Assembly: GCA_039105265.1 (NCBI GenBank)
Contig: JAPFFF010000207.1
Location: 1 to 31,306 of the forward strand
From: Tritrichomonas musculus
Lineage: Eukaryota; Parabasalia; Tritrichomonadida; Tritrichomonadidae
Reading direction: 5' to 3'
Length of the DNA: 31,306 nt
The notes beneath the pieces were generated by a model. The model was given only the letters and a program-made list of their open reading frames with translations, had not been told where the DNA came from and did not search any database. Shown piece after piece: positions 20,310-27,422 of the stretch. The first letter of the stretch is position 1. Each line of letters opens with the position of its first letter. A program made the translations under genes and the position numbers.

Positions 20310-20319
20310 GCCATTCTTG

Positions 20320-21145
20320 TTATAAATAAACCTAATCTATAACATTCTTCAAAATTATATATCAAATTATCTATACATCAAGATGATATATAAATTACTC
20401 TATTTATTGCGTTTGTAAAATCATAATTAGCATTTTGGAATATATTAATGTCATTACGGTAGTATAAAATATAATCAAAAAGAATTTTACAAAATGCTCG
20501 AACAGAGTCTCAGAAAAAATGAAAGTGATATCTCGACTTCTGACAGATATTTTCCAAAACTAGCCCATAATTCATTTTTATTTATAAGTACATATTTAAT
20601 TTATCATATTTTTTAAAAAATAGTATAGTAACAAAAAAATTTGAATGAATTTTCAGAAAATTCCCTATCGTTGCATCCCCTATCAAAACGGTTTTTTTGG
20701 CGATGGTGATTTGTAAAGCTTTCAAAATATCATATATAAAATAAAAAAAAAAATAAGATATAAATATATAATAAAATCAATAAAAGCATTTTTTCAATTG
20801 AAAATAAATTTTTTTCATTTATATTTTAAATATATACCGATATAAAATGTATTTAAAATATTAATAGTATTTATATTTTTATGAATATATATAGCCGAAT
20901 AATAAATAATGCATTGAAATAATTCATTGAAATATTAATAGTATTTATATTTTTATGAATATATATAGCCGAGTAATTAAATAAATTCATTGAATTTATT
21001 GAATGTTGATTCGTAAATTGAATTATTATTTAATCAAATATCATTTAATCATTTTATTTAATAATTCATAAGAAATAACTTTTTAAAAGATTTATTAAAA
21101 TCGCCAAAAGACCAGAAAGAATCACCAAGACCAGGTCTTTTTTTT
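20320..21145. mobile_element. Diverged repeat remnant Y-right, inverted to 12919-13160
   Basis: Read on the minus strand, 21140 to 20520 runs collinear with 12919 to 13150. First comes the AGGTCTTG...TTTTGGCGAT block (21139-21100), then TTTTGATAGGGGATGCAACGA (about 20690-20665), then TGTCAGAAGTCGAGATATCAC (about 20546-20524). The last block reads YLSEVEISL in the frame that gives CLSEVEISL in Y-left. Spacing differs by insertions. It is broken and old. The two pieces either flank one element that Helitron-like copy 2 entered, or are separate copies. Confidence 0.5.
20856..20990. repeat. 74-bp tandem duplication
   Basis: AAATATTAATAGTATTTATA and the following ATTTTTATGAATATATATAG occur at 20856 and again at 20930, giving nearly two units of 74 bp. 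They form the AT-rich spacer inside the Y-right remnant that is absent from Y-left. Confidence 0.85.
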
Positions 21146-22217
21146 TACATTTGGGTATATTTTACAAGCTTAATTTAAAACAAAATTTTGCTTTTTGAAA
21201 TTAATAAATAAGATAAATTTTTTGCACGTTTTTTTAGTTTACAAAAAATCCAAAAATTTTTATAAAGTTAACAATTTTTCTAAATGATAACTTAACATTA
21301 TTTTAAAATATTAACTCCCTAACAAGCCTATAAATAAATATATTAAATACATCTCTATTATATATAATTTATATATATCAGATAGTCCCATTTTACTTTT
21401 TCTAATCCAAATGGGATTAAAATATGGGATTTATGGGATTTTGTGGGGAACCTGATTCGGCTTCCCGATTCATCTCAACACATTTTAGTTATCAAAATGG
21501 CTCAAAAAGAGATTTTAGTTTTAAAAATGTGTTAATTCTGGTTATTTTCAATCTAAAAAGACCACTAGTTTAAAGTTTATCTCACAGATAATTAAAATAG
21601 TTGCTATATATATATATATATATATATATTCTTTAGAATTGAACAAAATTCTTATATATAAGAATTCAAAATATATATTACAAATTTTAAATTTTGTTTG
21701 AGTGCTATTTAACTGCTTTCTATTTTAAATTCTGTTTAAAATATAGATGCATGAAATAACCTGCTATTTTAAAATTAGGAAATATAATAGATAGAAAGAA
21801 CTTACTCTGATTTTTCACTTCATGAATTATGAGTGAATTTTAAGCCTTATTACTGCCATTTCTATAAGGAAATTTGAACATAGAATTCTGGTATTGGAAA
21901 TAATAACAATTTCAATTTCAAAATAACACAAATTTTTTTAGATCAAACTAAGATCATCAAAGTTTTAATAGCTATTCACTATTTTTAATTTACAAATTGT
22001 AAACAAATTAATTTTGATATTGCGAACATGTGGATTTGGTCATTGTTTGTGAGAGCTATCACAAAAAAAATATTTTTTGAGAATTATTTTATTCATCACA
22101 CTTTTATTTGAAAAATTGAATACAATATCAATTCGGTATTTTGAATTCTGGACAATTTCATAAAATAGGAAACTTTTTCAGAAAAAATTCATTACATTTT
22201 ATTATGACTTGAAATTT
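21146..22217. other. AT-rich gene-free stretch with simple repeats
   Basis: It contains a (TA)n run at 21605-21629 and a 20-bp perfect palindrome at 21647-21666 (AATTCTTATATATAAGAATT). A short frame at 21424-21573 is listed separately. I see no RNA gene or intact protein gene in the rest. Confidence 0.5.
21424..21573 (+). pseudogene. 49-codon frame containing an EPDSASRFI motif
   Basis: An ATG frame gives MGFMGFCGEPDSASRFIST and then AT-biased residues to a TAA. Its coding-looking part has higher GC than its surroundings. The 14-nt CCTGATTCGGCTTC (21451-21464) and the CCCGATTCATC (21464-21474) that follows both recur, in the opposite order, in the fragment at 23482-23575, reading the same peptides EPDSAS and RFI. 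It is possibly a decayed piece of the same source gene. The evidence is thin. Confidence 0.25.
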
Positions 22218-22642
22218 GATAAAGGTAGGTCAACATAAAATATTCTATTCAATTTTAAAAAAAAAATAATCTATGAATATCTTTATAAGAATTAGAGTAT
22301 ATTTTTAAATATAATATTTATTATCTTTTAAATAAATAAAAATAGCATTTTGAATAATTTAAAAATTAAAAAAAGATTTTATTATAGTTTTATTGATGTT
22401 TTATTTTTTAATCATTCTTTTTCTCTAAATTCACAGATTAAAAATGGAAAATATTTTACTATTATCTTTATAAGGAAAACTATTACAAAATTTATTTTAT
22501 ATTATTTCGATTCCAACGCTGGATATAAAAATATTTAAGGTTTTTTTAATTCATAAAATTGAATTGATATTCATCGTCTTCATGTTGATAATTGGCTTGA
22601 TTTAAAAATTGAATTGATATTTCTTCTGTCAAAATTAATAAA

Positions 22643-22786
22643 ATGGAAAAAATGCAAAATTTAGTAGATGAAATTGAGCGTTTAAAAGAAGAAAACTTGA
22701 ATTTACATAGAAAATTTTTAAGTATTATTCCACCTAATAACAAGCTATCACCTACATTCTATTCTGATTATATGACGATGAAATAA
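22643..22786 (+). pseudogene. 47-codon frame with leucine-zipper-like heptads
   Basis: The frame reads MEKMQNLVDEIERLKEENL, then NLHRKFLSIIPPNNKLSP and a short tail to TAA. The hydrophobic spacing and charged residues look like a coiled coil of the kind that ends bZIP-type or similar proteins, which random AT-rich DNA rarely gives. It is too short to be a full gene by family standards, and a stop lies ten codons upstream. It could be a gene fragment, a small protein or chance. Confidence 0.3.
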
Positions 22787-22835
22787 TGCTAAATAAACTT
22801 ATTATAAAATTATGTATTTTGAATTGAGCAATAAA

Positions 22836-22903
22836 GTCAGGTAAATTGAAAATCCGGGCAAGTCCGGTAAATTGAAAATCCGGGCAAGTCCGGTAAAATT
22901 AAA
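22836..22903. repeat. 26-bp tandem repeat, about 2.5 copies
   Basis: GGTAAATTGAAAATCCGGGC plus AAGTCC repeats at 22840 and 22866 with a decayed third start at 22892. The GC-rich CCGGGCAAGTCCGG part stands out in AT-rich surroundings. Confidence 0.85.
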
Positions 22904-23360
22904 TTGATAAAAAATCGAAACAGTCACGTAAATGATCATAATCTGCAGCCTTTTAAGTAATAAATCAAAGAAATCTTTAATATTGAGCATATTTCCTGAA
23001 AATATAATAAAATATTAAGATATATATGATGAAATTGTTTTTCATTAATTTTTTTAACAAATTAATTATTATTTTCTACATATTTTATATAATATAATAT
23101 TGCTTATTTATAAGATTTATATTTTGTTAATTCAGAGATAAGTGCAAATGTTTTTTTTTTTATTCTATTCAATTTTTGCCTATTCAATTTTTAGGAAATA
23201 AATGCGCTCCGAAATAAATATTTTAAATTTTTCTTTATATGATTAAAATTATTTTTTCGTTGTCGGTGGAAAATTAATGATTTTTTATATAGAATATATG
23301 TTATAAAAACCAAGCAGTAAAATCCACTAGAAATCATTTTTCATCTATACCCCCAACTCG

Positions 23361-23787
23361 CTACAAATGGGGGAATCGTATTTTTCTACGCCACTTTTTG
23401 AAAACTTTTAAACTTTTTGAATACTTTTTTATACATTTTTTATTCAATTTTTGCTAAATAATGCATAAATATTTAGTTCAAATGGCTACCCGATTCATCC
23501 AGCAATTCAAGGAGCCTGATTCGGCTTCGCGCAGCCCTATGGTGATCACTGGTGCGTATATTCCTGAAAAATTATGTAAAAATAAAAAAAAATTATATCA
23601 AAAAAAGCAAACTGTTATAATTTTAAGAGAAAATTTTAATTTACGATTTTTTTGGTTAATTTTCTTAACAGAGTAAGTTAAATTTCACCTTAAGATGGCG
23701 GTTTTTTACTTTCCATGAATAGCTATTCACGGATAGAAAAACCATTCAAAAAGTGGCGTAGAAAAAAACGATTGTCCCTACAAATGG
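23361..23787. mobile_element. Element W, 407 bp, MULE-like, inserted in element V
   Basis: CTACAAATGG is present at 23361-23370 and 23778-23787, a 10-bp target duplication inside the left end of V; the right end of V has the site once. Between them, the left end GGGAATCGTATTTTTCTACG and inverted right end GGACAATCGTTTTTTTCTAC continue into a shared GCCACTTTTTGAA, a terminal inverted repeat of about 33 bp. The duplication length fits Mutator-like elements. The interior holds a coding-looking fragment (23482-23575) and a 14-bp palindrome TGAATAGCTATTCA. Confidence 0.7.
23482..23575 (+). pseudogene. Coding-looking fragment inside element W
   Basis: The stretch begins MATRFIQQFKEPDSASRSPM and continues VITGAYIPEKL, with balanced codon use unlike the AT-rich DNA around it. 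After this the frame becomes Lys-rich AT DNA. TCAA directly before the ATG resembles the start context of the TRAPPC8-like gene in this window. It may be the captured 5' part of a host gene (as in Pack-MULEs) or a remnant of the element's own protein. I do not recognise the family. Confidence 0.4.
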
Positions 23788-25167
23788 TTATTTTCATGTA
23801 CGTTATATGTTAACATGTTTTTTGTTAACCTGAAAAAATCATTTTTTTATGGTTAACATTTTTTTTCTCCACATAACTATTCATAAAAATATTCAATTTC
23901 TTTTAAATAAAATCAAATAAATGAAATATTTTTTAAATATTTACAATAAAACAAAGAGCATGACAATAAATTTTCATAAAATTTTGACGATAAAATAACC
24001 AAAAAGTGACAAGAAGTCCATTATTTACAAAAGCAAAAACAATTTTTCAAACGCAATTTCCATTATACAAGCTTTTTTTTCGCATTTACTCGTCAACGAA
24101 TCGATAGAGCTTCATTTAATGTTTTATTAGAACCTTTGTAGCATGTTTTTAACTTATTTTTAAAATTACATTTTACTTGTCGATACTTTTTTTACAGAAA
24201 ATACTCTTTTTTTCCTCAAAAGTTTCCTATATCTCTTTATTTGTTTTACTTTCGACTTAGCTTCTTGCTTATTTTTTCCGATTTTAGAAAATCCATGATT
24301 CACCTAGTTTTATATATGTAAATTGCTTTTTTTCTCAATTAATTTCTTTTTTTTATTTGTTATTTAACCATTTTTTTTGTTTTTACTTGCTTTTTAAAGG
24401 CTATTGCCAATTATTCAAATATAAAAAAACAAATCTCTCAAATTCGATGATTTTATTCAATAAACCTACCAAGAAATCGATACTGCTAATATAAATTTCG
24501 TTATATACTTTGCATTTACAAAAAAAATTCATTTTTATTCTAATCTTATATTCTTTAGAGAAGCCTCAAAATTTTATTTGCTTTTTTTAATCGTGCTTTA
24601 TACTCCACTATATTTGATAACAGAGCCATGCTTGCATATCTTTTACTTCTCTCTAAAATTTGCAAATAATATTATATTTTGGAAGAAAAATCAAAATTTT
24701 CAATTTCTGTTTCGATAGTTATTATCACCTTTAAAACTTATTTTTATTTTCTCATAACAGTTTTTAAAAGATTCAAAGCCGAATAAGATATTTGCAATTT
24801 ATTATCAGTAAATCAGGAAAAATATTAGGTCCGTATTTAAGTAAATATAAAAACATTAAATACTCAGAGCATATAATATTAAGGGATATGAAAACCTTTC
24901 ATAACTCTTTTCTTTTATCACAATATTAAATTAATATCATTTTTACCTCTTTTTTTTTCCTTCATTTTTTTATCATATAAGCATCTTTGCATGTAGTTAA
25001 TAAAAGGTATATTTATTTTTTGAAAACTCTTTTTCTTCAGTATTTATTATTAATTTTTGTTTTTTGTACGTTTTTCTTATTCAATTTTCTCTCTCAATTT
25101 CATTCAAAAAAATAACGAAAAAATAACGTATCAAAAAATAACCATTTGTAGCGAGGAGGGGGTATAG

Positions 25168-25428
25168 GTGAGTTGACCTACCTTTAATTTGATATCAAAA
25201 AAAGGCTAAAGAAAAAAAGCTTATGCAATTTTAACTTTTAAATACACACAAAAAATTTTGAACGAAAAAATAATCTTACTTGATAAAGTATAAATATAAA
25301 TATAAATATTAAACTCCAATCCATTTATTCAATAGTAAATATCGTCATATATATATAAAAGTTATTATTGGTTCTACAATCAATTTTTCGCATTATTAAT
25401 GAAATCCAACAAATGCATTAACAAAAAG
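25168..25428. other. Spacer between element V and the phosphatase gene
   Basis: It holds GTTGACCTACCTTT (about 25172-25185), the inverse of AAAGGTAGGTCAAC near 22222. The rest is AT-rich 3' flank of the minus-strand phosphatase gene with no other feature seen. Confidence 0.4.
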
Positions 25429-26046
25429 TTAATACCTATCACTTAGCTTGTCAATAAGGTTATTGTCCAGTAAAAAGTCACCCATAGCATTATAAATTTG
25501 TTGAAACATCTTTTGAAATCCAGATCTACCTCCATAATATGGATCGCTAACACCATTTGGTGCATTAAAAAGAAGAAGCTTGGCTGTAGAGTTTTGAGGT
25601 CTCATACCTGATAATGTGTCAAGAACCTTCTGATCAAGAGCTGCTATGACATCAAAATACTCCCAATCGTCATTTCTGATGGCACGAGCTCTATGGCTAC
25701 TAATATCTATTCCATGCTTCTGGCAAATCTCTTGTGAACGTTCATCTGGACATTCATTGCGATGCCACGATGATGTTGATGCTGATTGAGCATCAACATC
25801 ACCATTTGATATTAGCCTGCATATACCTTCGCATGTTGGTGATCGACATATATTGCCAAGACATACGAAAAGAACAGATTTTTTCTTATTATAATGTGCA
25901 GGTTTATTGTTCTGGACAAGTTGTTGATCAGTTGATTCTTGATTTGAAGATGAAGAGTTAACAGTTGCTGATGTATCTGCGATATTATTACTTTGATCAT
26001 TTGGTGTATTTGATTCATTTGACGCAGGGATTGGTGTTGAAGTCAT
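25429..26046 (-). CDS. Low-molecular-weight protein tyrosine phosphatase
   Basis: The 205-residue product carries the full LMW-PTP signature. The P-loop is VCLGNICRSP with nucleophile Cys62 and Arg68 (C-X5-R), and the general acid is Asp168 in SDPYYGG. Spacing and order fit the family, as does the QSASTSSWHRNECPDERS segment at 87-104. The enzyme hydrolyses phosphotyrosine through a Cys-phosphate intermediate in the cytosol. The catalytic domain starts near residue 56, so a Ser/Asn/Gln-rich extension of about 55 residues precedes it, which the usual ~155-residue family members lack. It is probably disordered and could be regulatory or a targeting region. ATG at 26046 is the first in frame; a TCATA initiator-like motif lies at 26068-26072. 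It is encoded on the same strand as the Rab-like gene, 517 bp downstream of it. Confidence 0.92.
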   Translation of the reverse strand: MTSTPIPASNESNTPNDQSNNIADTSATVNSSSSNQESTDQQLVQNNKPAHYNKKKSVLFVCLGNICRSPTCEGICRLISNGDVDAQSASTSSWHRNECPDERSQEICQKHGIDISSHRARAIRNDDWEYFDVIAALDQKVLDTLSGMRPQNSTAKLLLFNAPNGVSDPYYGGRSGFQKMFQQIYNAMGDFLLDNNLIDKLSDRY

Positions 26047-26563
26047 CGTTCAAATCGAGCGTTATTTTATGAATAAAATCTGGCCACACCTCAAAAAGAT
26101 TTTTTTTTTAAATAAGGATTTTATTCTGAAATTTAAAAAAAATTATATCACATATAATTAATAATAAATTTAATTGCTAAACTAACCTCAAGATTTTTAA
26201 TTAAAAAATCTGTTTTGAAATATATCAATTGATCTAGAAAAAGTGATGAAGTTCAAACAGAAAAAAAACTTTGAGATTTATTGAAATTTAAGATAATTTT
26301 TTCAATGCATTATTTCATGAGGACAATGATGTTTCAATTCTTACGACAATGATTTCCAAATAAATAAGATATATATGTAGTTCAACGATATAGTATTAAT
26401 TGGTGCGAATTACATATTGCATTTTTGATCTAAATAATATTTATAATGGGAAAAAAGAACCAATGAAATAAAAAGGAATTTTTATAAGAAAACATATTTT
26501 TTTTTAAGAAAATAAATAAAAATAGTTGAACAATCATTAAATATTAATATTACTATTTATAAT
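26047..26563. other. Spacer between phosphatase and Rab-like genes
   Basis: AT-rich, 517 bp. It contains the likely initiator of the phosphatase gene (TCATA on the minus strand, 26068-26072) and presumably the 3' end region of the Rab-like gene. I see no coding sequence or RNA gene. Confidence 0.5.
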
Positions 26564-27172
26564 TTATTTACCACAACATTTCTTTTTCTTTTCTTCGACT
26601 TCTTCAGATTGAGACATTGCTATTTCTAATTTTCTAGGAGCTGGAACTGTTTTTTCATTAGCCATATATTGAAGAAGTTTTGTTAAATTTATATTTTCTT
26701 TTGCAGAAACCTCAATAAATCCTTTCATTCCAAGATTACTAGCTTTTCTTTCACCTTCTTCTGGCTTTACTACTCTTTTGCTTTTCATGTCAGTTTTATT
26801 AGCGATTAAGAATCGAATACAGCTATCCCCACTCCCATCAATAATTTTATTGGACCATTCATCAACATGTTCAAAACTTTTCCTATCAGTAACATCATAA
26901 ACTACAAGTCCAATTTGAGCTTCACGTAAAGAATTCAATGTAACACTGTGAAATTTTTCCTGACCTGCTGTATCATATACATCAAAAGTAATTGTATTGC
27001 CGGAAGTAGTATCTTTATAATCAATAGAACAATAATCAACACCAATAGTAGCTGGGACATCAGGCTTGTAAGGCAATCCTCTCATTACATTTGTAATACA
27101 TGTTTTTCCAACTTGAGTATCACCAAGGATAACAACTTTTCTTCTTTCATGATCTTCTCCAAGCACCAGCAT
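26564..27172 (-). CDS. Rab-like small GTPase
   Basis: Starting from the ATG at 27172 the product has 202 residues. A frame extended to 27178 begins with TTG and is not a credible eukaryotic start. All GTPase motifs are present: P-loop GDTQVGKT (17-24), switch-I Thr42 in PATIGVDY, DTAGQE (67-72) with the catalytic Gln71, NKTD (125-128) and SAK (156-158). The C-terminus CCGK (199-202) supplies two cysteines for prenylation, so the protein should be membrane-anchored and cycle between GTP and GDP states in vesicle traffic. The Ras Gly13 position is Gln, which occurs in several Rab subfamilies. The Rab subfamily cannot be fixed by eye. It lies between the phosphatase and the coiled-coil gene, all on the minus strand. 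No strong initiator motif was seen upstream. Confidence 0.9.
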   Translation of the reverse strand: MLVLGEDHERRKVVILGDTQVGKTCITNVMRGLPYKPDVPATIGVDYCSIDYKDTTSGNTITFDVYDTAGQEKFHSVTLNSLREAQIGLVVYDVTDRKSFEHVDEWSNKIIDGSGDSCIRFLIANKTDMKSKRVVKPEEGERKASNLGMKGFIEVSAKENINLTKLLQYMANEKTVPAPRKLEIAMSQSEEVEEKKKKCCGK

Positions 27173-27422
27173 TTGCAATTACAAATATCTCTTTTTATTT
27201 TAAATTCATATTTGGTCATATTATCCAACTTTTTAAATTGATCATAGAAAAAATTAAGAGCATCACATCAAATGATTTTATCAGAATAAAATGTACGTTT
27301 TTTATTTTTAATTTTTTAAAAACGAACAAAACAATCATCGATTTTAAAAACGAAAACTTATTTTTTTTTTTTTTTTTAGTTAAAATACAAACAAAAATAA
27401 AACTAATATGTCAAATTAAAAA

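Larger units (their letters stand above)
13659..20319 (+). mobile_element. Helitron-like element, copy 2 (expanded satellite)
   Basis: It starts TCCTATATATAATAAGAG after host A (13658) and ends with the 12-bp-stem hairpin (20283-20309), 10 nt, CTTG (20316-20319), then host T. It is directly repeated relative to copy 1. The leading 170 bp match copy 1 nearly exactly, as does the tail from the 123-bp units to the end, apart from X2. The difference is the 122-bp array: about 48 units here against one in copy 1, so the element is 6.66 kb. No Rep/helicase coding sequence is present. The sequence on both sides (Y-left and Y-right) suggests it landed in an older decayed element. Confidence 0.7.
22218..23344. 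other. AT-rich stretch with an inverted-repeat partner, small ORF and 26-bp repeats
   Basis: AAAGGTAGGTCAAC near 22222 is repeated inverted near 25175-25190, just outside element V, so the pair could mark the outer ends of a roughly 3-kb structure containing V. A 47-codon frame and a short tandem repeat within this span are listed separately. No other gene is seen. Confidence 0.4.
23345..25167. mobile_element. Element V, about 1.8 kb, non-autonomous, inverted ends
   Basis: The left end CTATACCCCCAACTCGCTAC, continuing AAATGG, then (after the inserted element W) TTATTTTCATGTACGTTAT, matches the inverted right end CTATACCCCCTCCTCGCTAC, AAATGG, TTATTTTTTGATACGTTAT. That is a terminal inverted repeat of about 45 bp. 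The interior (23788-25130) is AT-rich with no ORF of note. No clear target duplication is seen at the outer edges. Without W it is about 1.4 kb. Confidence 0.65.

Noticed and set aside
22546-22990. Two minus-strand frames (65 and 62 codons)
   Set aside because: One is antisense to the zipper-like frame at 22643 and the other covers the 26-bp repeats; neither has coding-like composition.
27173-27178. TTG start for the Rab-like protein
   Set aside because: A eukaryotic gene should start at the ATG six bases further in (27172); the two extra codons do not belong to the Rab fold.
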